Made by a program: the position numbers and the translations under genes
Source of the DNA: Acidobacteriota bacterium
GTDB taxonomy: Bacteria > Acidobacteriota > Terriglobia > UBA7540
Assembly (NCBI GenBank): GCA_021827245.1
Contig: JAKAWN010000101.1
Coordinates: forward strand, 1-17,562
Direction: 5' to 3'
Length of the DNA stretch: 17,562 nucleotides
In this document: one piece after another, positions 7,002 through 12,750 of the stretch
How the letters are laid out: the number at the start of each line of letters is the position of its first letter
Numbering within the stretch: the first letter of the stretch is position 1
The notes under the pieces: generated by a model
The model's input: only the letters and a program-made list of their open reading frames with translations
The model's database searches: none
What the model was told of the DNA's origin: nothing

Positions 7002-8271
7002 GTTTTCGTCGAAGACGGAGAAGCCTGAACACAGAGGCCACAGAGGGGCTCTGCCTACTATGTGTTGAGAGCAGGAAGGAACAGAGGGCACAGAGGCTCT
7101 CCGTGCGCTCTGTGTTAAAGCTTCGGGACCAGGGAGAACACAGAGCCTTCGTGCGAACCTGTTTTCTGCTTCGGAAAGCGAGGATCCATTGCAACGCGAT
7201 TTTTCGGCTTCTAATGTTTTCAACAAGATGGCCCGGTTCGTTTTTTATGCACTCTAATGTTTTCAACAACTTCTCCGCTTCGTTTTTCGGTTCGTTTCGG
7301 TTCGTTTTTGCACACCGATCCTTTATTTTCAACAACTTCTCCGGTTCGTTTTTGAAAAAGCGTGTTTTTTTTGTCCCACGCGTCTTATTGTCGAGCGATT
7401 CTGACGCCAATTCCTCAAGCCTGCGATTCGTTTGAATCTGCGTCAGCAGCCTGAGTTTGCGCTCGATCAAGCGGTCGATCGCATACTCATGCCGGACGAC
7501 GGCGGTCCATTCCGGGTGCACGGGTGCGAGCGCGGAATCGCGCAAAGCGGGTGAGACGTGGACGTGTTCCTGAAGGTAGAGCGTGTATTCTTCCACCACG
7601 TCGCGAGTTTCTTCTTCGAGCGCCAATTTCAGGCCGGCCGCGAGCGCGCGGGCTTCCTCTGTCTCAGTTCCTTCCTCGCGAAGTTGCCGGAAGGTGTTCG
7701 AGATCTGGGCGCCGCGCAGCGTGGGCGATTCGCCGTAAAGAACGGTGATGACGGGATCAATGTCCTGTGAAAAATCCTGCCTGTTGACAAGCGCGGTGAG
7801 CGTTTCGAGATGGGAGAGGATTTCACCGAATTTCGCCGGCGACTTGCTTGCGCGGCGAAGGCCGGACTTCAGCACTTCCTCCTGGGAGATGTCGGCGGTC
7901 TCGCGGCCGACTTCGAGCGCCTGGCGGTGACGGTCGAGTTCGAGGATTTCCAGGTTGCGCAACTGCAGGCCTTCCTGCGCGCGATCGAGCCGCCGCTTTT
8001 TCCAGGCCAGCATGGCGATGTCTTCCACTAGCATCCGCTCAACGGCGTCGGCGGGCTGGCGGGCGGCGATCAGACTGTCGCGGAAGGCGTGAAACTCCCG
8101 CGGGTCTTCGCCGAGCAGAACCATGCTCTGTTCCATTGTCTGGCGGGTTGCGTACCTTCCATACTTGAGAGCGTTCAGCGCTGCACGGTGCTTGCCCGAC
8201 GCGGTGCGCGGCCCGGTGGATTTTTGCGCGTTCTTGCGCCTTGATTCCAGTTGGCTGGGTGTGAGTTCCAC
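6949..8271 (-). CDS. Hypothetical protein of the RRKNAQKSTGPRT family; 3' end runs into repeats
   Basis: Function unknown. The open frame is 440 residues from a GTG (8269-8271) behind AGGAGG. The N-terminus, SRRKNAQKSTGPRTASGKHRAALNALKYGRYA split over residues 10-41, matches a family of uncharacterised bacterial proteins that share an 'RRNAQKSTGPRTPEGK' start, basic and possibly nucleic-acid binding. Residues 42-290 are mainly helical, with charged segments such as VEDIAMLAWKKRRLDRAQEG (82-101). Residues 307-351 contain three versions of a short repeat: KNEPEKLLK, KNEAEKLLK, KNEPGHLVE. From about residue 350 the sequence becomes Ser/Arg-rich and is encoded by the ACACAGAG and CCCTCTCCCGC repeats. 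The genuine protein therefore probably ended near 350, and the annotated stop at 6949 is accidental. One extra base in the third repeat supports a recent frameshift. No neighbour hints at a role. Confidence 0.6.
   Translation of the reverse strand: MELTPSQLESRRKNAQKSTGPRTASGKHRAALNALKYGRYATRQTMEQSMVLLGEDPREFHAFRDSLIAARQPADAVERMLVEDIAMLAWKKRRLDRAQEGLQLRNLEILELDRHRQALEVGRETADISQEEVLKSGLRRASKSPAKFGEILSHLETLTALVNRQDFSQDIDPVITVLYGESPTLRGAQISNTFRQLREEGTETEEARALAAGLKLALEEETRDVVEEYTLYLQEHVHVSPALRDSALAPVHPEWTAVVRHEYAIDRLIERKLRLLTQIQTNRRLEELASESLDNKTRGTKKTRFFKNEPEKLLKIKDRCAKTNRNEPKNEAEKLLKTLECIKNEPGHLVENIRSRKIALQWILAFRSRKQVRTKALCSPWSRSFNTERTESLCALCSFLLSTHSRQSPSVASVFRLLRLRRKRPNPRPLAGEGEPQGGG
7015..7145. 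repeat. ACACAGAG repeat, copy 2 plus inverted partner
   Basis: Positions 7015-7095 repeat copy 1 at an exact offset of 237 bases. Its inverted arms are AACACAGAG (7028-7036) and CTATGTGTT (7058-7066), with one mismatch. Immediately after lies a second pair in the opposite order, CTCTGTGTT (7108-7116) and AACACAGAG (7137-7145), perfect over 9 bp with a 20-base loop. The block lies inside the doubtful 3' end of the hypothetical gene. Confidence 0.75.
7210..7354. repeat. Three-copy T-rich direct repeat inside the hypothetical gene
   Basis: Units containing TTTTCAACAA...CGGTTCGTTTTT recur with the TTTTCAACAA core at 7217, 7260 and 7326, i.e. steps of 43 and 66 bases. On the minus strand they encode the KNEPEKLLK-type peptide repeat. 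The 66-base step keeps the reading frame. The 43-base step does not, because the copy at 7217 carries one extra base between the conserved halves. A truncated CGGTTCGTTT also occurs twice near 7288-7308. Confidence 0.75.
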
Positions 8272-8280
8272 GATTCCTCC

Positions 8281-8634
8281 TCGATAGGTTGCAGAAATGG
8301 CAGGCGGCAGCGGCGGGTTCAGCCCACCATCCGCTCAATGGTTTCAGCAACCACGAAGGCAGCGTAATGCCGCCTCGACTGCCCTTTGCAGCAACCTTTC
8401 AGTTGCACGTTCCGAATAGCCGCAAGCAGGACGTTCAAGCCCTGCAGGACGGCATCGGAATCTTTGCCCTTCCAGCATAACAGCCTGAAATGAGACGCGT
8501 GGGACGGGCGGGACAAACAGAAAAATAAATTTTGCGGATGTTTAGAATGAGCTGGTTAGCCTAAGGAAATTGGGGTACCGGGCTAAGCGAAATCGGGGGA
8601 GTTGCTCAAAACCGATACGGCGGGGAATACCGGG
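8281..8634. other. Gene-free 354-bp region with a palindromic element and short repeats
   Basis: No protein-coding signal stands out. The left part is the diverged palindromic element at 8287-8396. Positions 8401-8520 show nothing I can name. Positions 8520-8640 carry the 12-base direct repeat TACCGGGCTAAG (8576-8587 and 8628-8639) and a related TTAGCCTAAGGAAATTGGGG (8556-8575), which resembles GGCTAAGCGAAATCGGGG (8581-8598). Confidence 0.5.
8287..8396. repeat. Palindromic element, diverged copy (upstream)
   Basis: Collinear with the element at 9056-9175. The left arm GGTTGCAGAAA (8287-8297) matches GGTTGCTGAAA. The first hairpin at 8306-8328 (GGCAGCGGCGGG-TTCAG-CCCACC) matches 9085-9107 at 16 of 23 positions. 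The second at 8358-8379 (GGCAGCGTAATGCCGCCTCGAC region) matches 9136-9157 at 18 of 22. The right arm TTTGCAGCAACC (8385-8396) matches TTTTCAGCAACC. Spacings agree closely (hairpin to hairpin 52 against 51 bases). An extra TTTCAGCAACC (8342-8352) lies in the middle. Confidence 0.65.
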
Positions 8635-8958
8635 CTAAGACTTTTTGTTGTTGTGGCCGTTCTTGCGGACAATCTTGTCAACAGTATCGATCAGGGCATT
8701 CAGCTTGTATTCGCTCGCGGCCTGAGCTTCGCGCAGTTCTTTGATACTGGAAGAGTTCTGCTCCACGCTGCGGGCGATGGAAAGCGACACGTCCGCAAGC
8801 TGAGCGATGCGGCGGTCGTTCTCCCGACCCGCGGCCTCGATTTGCACGATTGCTTCCTCATGCCTCTTCATTGCTTCTTCGTGCTTCTGAAGCCAAGCTT
8901 CGTGCTTGGCCTGCATGTCCAGCATGAAGCGCATGGTTTTTTCAATATCCATGTCCAT
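8635..8958 (-). CDS. Small coiled-coil protein of unknown function
   Basis: 107 residues with no signal peptide or membrane segment, so probably cytoplasmic. Almost the whole protein is predicted helix with heptad-like spacing of Leu, Ile and Ala: MQAKHEAWLQKHEEAMKRHE (15-34), EEAIVQIEAAGRENDRRIAQ (34-53), then ADVSLSIARSVEQNSSSIKE and LNALIDTVDKIVRKNGHNNK near the end. This suggests a dimeric or higher coiled coil. It resembles small uncharacterised helical proteins often annotated as hypothetical in Acidobacteria, which is recollection, not a search. The start is ATG 8956-8958 or the ATG two codons in; neither has a strong ribosome binding site, but TATACT lies about 15 bases upstream on the minus strand. 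It ends at TAG (8635-8637). The gene lies between the two palindromic elements at 8287-8396 and 9056-9175. Function is not inferable. Confidence 0.6.
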   Translation of the reverse strand: MDMDIEKTMRFMLDMQAKHEAWLQKHEEAMKRHEEAIVQIEAAGRENDRRIAQLADVSLSIARSVEQNSSSIKELREAQAASEYKLNALIDTVDKIVRKNGHNNKKS

Positions 8959-9055
8959 GGCTGCAAGTATACCGCCAGCTCCGTCGTTTGCGCCACGCGG
9001 GGCCGGAGAGCAGGCCGTGCGTTCGAAGGCGGCGTATAATGGCGGGTTGCTCCAA

Positions 9056-9175
9056 CAGGTTGCTGAAAAACCCGGTGCCTGAACGGTAGCGGCGACTTTA
9101 GGTCGCCATAACTTCAGCCTTTTCGATCGATGTGTGGCGGCATAAAGCCGCCTCTACACGTTTTTCAGCAACCTG
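9056..9175. repeat. Palindromic element, four-arm (downstream copy)
   Basis: A 120-bp element bounded by a perfect 16-bp inverted repeat: CAGGTTGCTGAAAAAC (9056-9071) and GTTTTTCAGCAACCTG (9160-9175). Inside are two perfect 6-bp hairpins: GGCGAC-TTTAG-GTCGCC (9091-9107) and GGCGGC-ATAAA-GCCGCC (9136-9152), in inverted relation to each other (GTAGCGGCGAC against GTAGAGGCGGC on the other strand). This is the architecture of a MITE or paired REP element. It has no coding capacity, and no clear target-site duplication is visible. It ends 67 bp before the GH130-like gene. Confidence 0.85.
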
Positions 9176-9242
9176 CTGAGGTTTCGTCTGCGACAGTGGC
9201 ACCTTTCGCGCGGCGAGGGAGCATCTGAAGGGATGGCGGGTT

Positions 9243-10391
9243 ATGAATCGACGAGAGTTCATTGGAATTTTTGGTGGCGCGGCGACAACAGCAGCCTTGT
9301 CGGCAGATCCGTGGCGCGCCGTTGGGGCGGCCAGACCACCGATGGAATATCGCTGGCAGATCGGGCCTTTCAAGCGGCCAGCGGACGGCCAGCCCATCCT
9401 GCGGCCAGATCCGGAAGCGACTTTCTATGATCCAATCGCCCATAAGCTGGTCCATTGGGAGGCCACTCATGTCTTTAATCCGGCAGCGATTGCCTGGCGG
9501 GGAAAACTGTAGGATCTGTACCGCGCTGAAGACACGACGGGCCATGGCATCGGCCAATATACGTCTCGCGTGGGTCTGGCGGAAAGTTCTGACGGAAAGC
9601 ACTTCAGCAGATTGCCGCATCCGGTCTTATACCCTGAACCGGGCCAGTGGGAGAAATATGAATGGCCGGGCGGGTGCGAAGACCCGCGGATCGTTCAGAA
9701 AGAGGATGGCTCATTTGTGCTGACGTTTACCATGTGGGACCACAAGGTTGCGCGCCTGGGCGTTGCGACATCAAAGGACTTGCTCCATTGGCAGCACCAT
9801 GGCCCGGCATTCCGCACCGCGTACGGCGGCCGTTTCGAAAACCTGTGGTCGAAATCGGGCGCGATTGTCACTCTGCTGAGCGATGGACAAATCGTTGCCG
9901 CCCGTGTGGCCGCACATTACTGGATGTACTGGCACACCGACCGGCAAACCGCTCTGGCCCATTCGGATGATTTGATCAACTGGACTCCCGTGCTGGACCG
10001 GGCCGGCAATCCGCTGATCGTGCTGCCCAAGAACAGACCGGGGCACTTTGATTCCTTGCTGACCGAGTCCGGCCCCCCGGCGCTGCTGACGGGTAACGGG
10101 ATTGTCTTCTTTTACAACGGCATGAGTGACGGGAAGATGACGAGCAGTCCACACATCCCTGCCCAGCGGTACTCGGCAGGCCAGGCCTTGTTTGCGGCAA
10201 ACGACCCGGGGCGGCTGCTGCAGCGCCCGCAAAAACCCTACTTCTGGCCGCAGGAGCCCTGGGAGAAGACCGGCCAGTACAAAGCCGGCGACACGTTCAC
10301 TGAAGGGCTCGCCTGGTACAAAGACAAATGGTTCCTGTTTTACGGCGGCGCCGATACCGACGTCGGCATGGCCGTGGCAAACGGAAAATAA
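9243..10391 (+). pseudogene. Tat-exported GH130-like glycosidase/phosphorylase with one in-frame stop
   Basis: Read through one TAG at 9510-9512 (codon 90), this is a 382-codon frame with otherwise full-length family features. The N-terminus NRREFIGIFGGAATTAALS is a twin-arginine-type export signal. GH130-like motifs follow in order: FNPAAIAW (78-85), YRAEDTTG (93-100), GCEDPRI (144-150), ESGPPAL (275-281) and YGGADT (367-372). GH130 enzymes act on beta-mannosides and related sugars as phosphorylases or hydrolases; the substrate here is unknown. The stop falls just before the YRAED motif that carries the family's likely catalytic acid. The short product (89 residues) would be inactive, and restart at GTG 9570 would lose both the export signal and that Asp. 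The usual residue at codon 90 is likely Tyr, one base from TAG. Recent mutation, readthrough or a sequencing error are all possible. Confidence 0.78.
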
Positions 10392-10399
10392 GCGCTGAG

Positions 10400-10498
10400 T
10401 CGGGCAAGGTTGAGCAACTGGTGCGGATCGGTGTACAAATGGTACATCTGGTATTTAGCGTAGTTCTTGCTTGAAGGAATACGGACGATGTGGAACGC
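10400..10498 (-). pseudogene. Possible sulfatase C-terminal remnant
   Basis: The minus strand encodes AFHIVRIPSSKNYAKYQMYH followed by LYTDPHQLLNLARLS. The segment YQMYHLYTDPHQLLNLA strongly recalls the C-terminal end of alkaline-phosphatase-superfamily sulfatases (YDLxxDPxEL.NLA). No upstream sulfatase motif (CxPSR active site) occurs on this strand, so only the tail remains, abutting the 3' end of the GH130-like gene. The short length makes chance resemblance possible. Confidence 0.42.
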
Positions 10499-10602
10499 GG
10501 GCATCGCACCGGCGGGGCGATGCGGTTGCTCGTGCTGGGCGATGAGAGTAAAATAAAAATGTTTGCGGGGTCGAATCGCCTGACTAACCAATCCTCAGGC
10601 CG

Positions 10603-10632
10603 TTGACGGGCCGGGGTGACTGCATTTGTAGT
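10603..10632 (+). promoter_or_regulatory. Candidate sigma-70-type promoter for the glg operon
   Basis: TTGACG (10603-10608), an 18-base spacer, and TGTAGT (10627-10632) match the consensus at 5/6 and 4/6. Transcription would start near 10639, giving a leader of about 65 bases that includes the hairpin at 10644-10666 before the GTG at 10705. Confidence 0.38.
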
Positions 10633-10643
10633 CTTCCAATAAG

Positions 10644-10666
10644 CGCTGCCGCCTGCAAGGGCAGCG
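10644..10666 (+). promoter_or_regulatory. Leader hairpin upstream of glgE
   Basis: CGCTGCC (10644-10650) and GGCAGCG (10660-10666) form a perfect 7-bp stem with a 9-base loop. It lies 25 bases before the glgE ribosome binding site. No T run follows, so it is not a terminator; a leader or protein-binding role is speculative. Confidence 0.4.
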
Positions 10667-10704
10667 GTTGATCGCCTCTCCAAGAGAATTCGAGGTGCAA
10701 GCAA

Positions 10705-12732
10705 GTGAATCCAATGCCGGGGTCACCCACATTTGATCATTCAACCAGTTCTCCTCCGCGCGTGGTGATCGAGAATGTGTACCCGGAAATTCAGGGAGGA
10801 CGGTTTGCCATCAAGCGCATCGCCGGGGAGCGCGTTGCAGTGAGCGCCGATATCTTTGCCGACGGGCATGACGCCGTTTCCGCAGTTCTCCTTTTTCGGC
10901 GGTCCGGGGATTCCTCGTGGCTTGAAACGCCCATGGAGCCGGAAGTTAATGACCGCTGGCATGGCAGCTTCACGGTCCTGGAACTGGGGCAATACGAATA
11001 CACCTTGCAGGCATGGGTCGATTATTTTGCCTCGTGGCGCAGCGGTTTTATCAAGAATGTTGAAGCAGGGCAGGACGTTTCCGTCGATATTCTGATCGGG
11101 GCGAAACTGGTGGAAGAGGCGGCTGGACGGGCTGCCAATGATGGCGCGCAGCAACTGAGGAAATATGCAGCGTCAATGCGAATGAAGGATGGGCACACAC
11201 TTTCCGACGCCATCGCCATCGCCCGGAACGAGAACCTGGGCCGGCTGATGGCGCTTCACCCCGACCGCAGCCGGGCAGCAACTTATGAAAAAAACCTGAG
11301 GGTGGAAGTCGATCGGGAGAAGGCGGGATTCAGCGCCTGGTACGAAATGTTTCCCCGATCGTGCGCGCCTGAGCCGGGGCGCCACGGGACCTTTCGGGAC
11401 TGCATCAAGCGATTGCCCTATGTGGCTGAAATGGGCTTTGATGTCCTCTATCTTCCTCCCATCCACCCCGTCGGGCGAACGAACCGGAAAGGAAGAAACA
11501 ACAATCCCATATCTTCTGCAAATGATATTGGCAGCCCGTGGGCGATTGGCGCCAAGGAGGGCGGACATCGGTCGATTCACCCTGAACTGGGAACGCTTGA
11601 GGATTTTCACGAGCTTGTGAAAGCGGCTGGAGAAGTGGGACTTGAAGTCGCGTTGGACATCGCCTTCCAGTGCACACCGGATCACCCGTACGTGGCCGAG
11701 CACCCGGCATGGTTCCGGTGGCGGCCGGACGGGACAGTGCAGTACGCGGAAAATCCGCCAAAAAAATATGAGGATATCTACCCGCTCAATTTCGAAAATC
11801 CTGAATGGCAAGAACTGTGGGAAGAATTGAAAGGCGTGATGCTTTTCTGGGCCGGTGAGGGGATTCGCATTTTCCGCGTGGACAATCCTCACACAAAGCC
11901 TTTTGAGTTCTGGGAATGGGCGCTCCCGGAAATCAAGAAGCAATACCCTGATGTCATTTTCCTTGCAGAGGCGTTCACGCGTCCCAAGGTGATGTACCGG
12001 CTGGCGAAACTTGGGTTCACGCAGTCCTACACGTACTTCGCGTGGCGCAATACCAAGTGGGAAATCGAGCAATATTTCACCGAACTGACCCAGAGCGAGG
12101 TGCGGGAGTTTTTCCGCCCCAGCCTGTGGCCCAACACTCCGGACATTCTCACGGAATATCTGCAGTCCGGCGGCAGACCTGCCTTTACGATCCGGCTGAT
12201 CCTGGCAGCGACGCTGGGAGCGAGTTATGGAATCTACGGGCCGGCATTCGAGCTTTGTGAGAACCGCGCGCTGCGCCCAGGGAGCGAGGAGTATTTCTAC
12301 TCCGAAAAGTACGAAATCAAGAGCTGGGACCTGAACCGTGAGGACAGCCTGAAAGAGCTGATTGCGCGGGTCAATCAAATCCGGCGGGCTAACCCGGCGC
12401 TCGCAAGCAATGGACGCCTGAGATTCCATGCTATCGACAACAATCAGATTATCGCGTACAGCAAGACAACCGAAGACCTTGCCAACATCATATTAGTTGT
12501 GGTGAATCTTGACCCGCATTATACGCAGTCGGGGTGGCTCGACCTACCGCTCGATTATTTCGGGCTGGATCCTCACCAGGCGTTTCAGACCCATGACCTG
12601 ATCACGGACAATCGGTACCAGTGGCAAGGGTCCAGGAACTACGTGGAACTGAATCCACACATCATACCTGCGCACATTCTGCGTATCCGGCGGCACGTTC
12701 GGAGCGAGCGCGATTTTGACTATTTCATGTGA
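10705..12732 (+). CDS. glgE: Alpha-1,4-glucan:maltose-1-phosphate maltosyltransferase
   Basis: Transfers maltosyl units from maltose-1-phosphate to the non-reducing end of alpha-1,4-glucans, releasing phosphate; the committed step of the GlgE route to glycogen-like polymer. It is 675 residues, usual for the family (GH13 subfamily 3). The N-terminal beta domain starts RVVIENVYPEIQGGRFAIKR (19-38) and contains FADGHDAVSAVLLFRR (51-66). A helical insert (about 140-200) precedes the catalytic barrel with AWYEMFPRS, VLYLPPIHPVGRTNRKG and the catalytic segment FRVDNPHTKPFEFW. Predicted nucleophile D393 and acid/base E422 (FLAEAFT), plus D480 (NTPDIL), align with D394, E423 and D480 described in the Streptomyces enzyme. 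Translation starts at GTG 10705, behind GAGGTG. It is the first gene of the operon, with 18 bp to malQ. No treS or mak gene, which would supply the donor, is present in this window. Confidence 0.95.
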   Translation: MNPMPGSPTFDHSTSSPPRVVIENVYPEIQGGRFAIKRIAGERVAVSADIFADGHDAVSAVLLFRRSGDSSWLETPMEPEVNDRWHGSFTVLELGQYEYTLQAWVDYFASWRSGFIKNVEAGQDVSVDILIGAKLVEEAAGRAANDGAQQLRKYAASMRMKDGHTLSDAIAIARNENLGRLMALHPDRSRAATYEKNLRVEVDREKAGFSAWYEMFPRSCAPEPGRHGTFRDCIKRLPYVAEMGFDVLYLPPIHPVGRTNRKGRNNNPISSANDIGSPWAIGAKEGGHRSIHPELGTLEDFHELVKAAGEVGLEVALDIAFQCTPDHPYVAEHPAWFRWRPDGTVQYAENPPKKYEDIYPLNFENPEWQELWEELKGVMLFWAGEGIRIFRVDNPHTKPFEFWEWALPEIKKQYPDVIFLAEAFTRPKVMYRLAKLGFTQSYTYFAWRNTKWEIEQYFTELTQSEVREFFRPSLWPNTPDILTEYLQSGGRPAFTIRLILAATLGASYGIYGPAFELCENRALRPGSEEYFYSEKYEIKSWDLNREDSLKELIARVNQIRRANPALASNGRLRFHAIDNNQIIAYSKTTEDLANIILVVVNLDPHYTQSGWLDLPLDYFGLDPHQAFQTHDLITDNRYQWQGSRNYVELNPHIIPAHILRIRRHVRSERDFDYFM

Positions 12733-12750
12733 GGATTCAGGCGCACACTT

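Larger units (their letters stand above)
10392..10704. other. Gap between the GH130-like gene and glgE
   Basis: The 313 bases contain a sulfatase-like remnant on the minus strand (10400-10498), a candidate promoter (10603-10632), a hairpin (10644-10666) and the glgE ribosome binding site GAGGTG (10692-10697). I see no intrinsic terminator for the upstream gene. Confidence 0.5.

Noticed and set aside
9035..9040. Perfect TATAAT as a promoter for the GH130-like gene
   Set aside because: There is no -35-like sequence 16-18 bp upstream (AGGCCG region), no extended -10 TG, and the transcript would have to pass through the 120-bp palindrome before the ATG at 9243.
8287..9175. CRISPR-like array, because of repeated palindromic units
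   Set aside because: There are only two long copies, the repeats contain internal hairpins and variable stems, and there is no regular short repeat-spacer alternation or cas gene.
503..9512. TAG might be recoded as a sense codon, since both disrupted genes carry an in-frame TAG at a conserved aromatic position
   Set aside because: TAG serves as the normal terminator of the parvulin gene (4529-4531) and the small coiled-coil gene (8635-8637). The first gene also has frameshifts, and the implied residues differ (Trp and Tyr). Ordinary mutation explains this better.
11173..12429. Long minus-strand open frame opposite glgE
   Set aside because: It is an antisense shadow of a strongly conserved gene, with composition expected from the complementary frame of GC-rich coding sequence and no domain motif.
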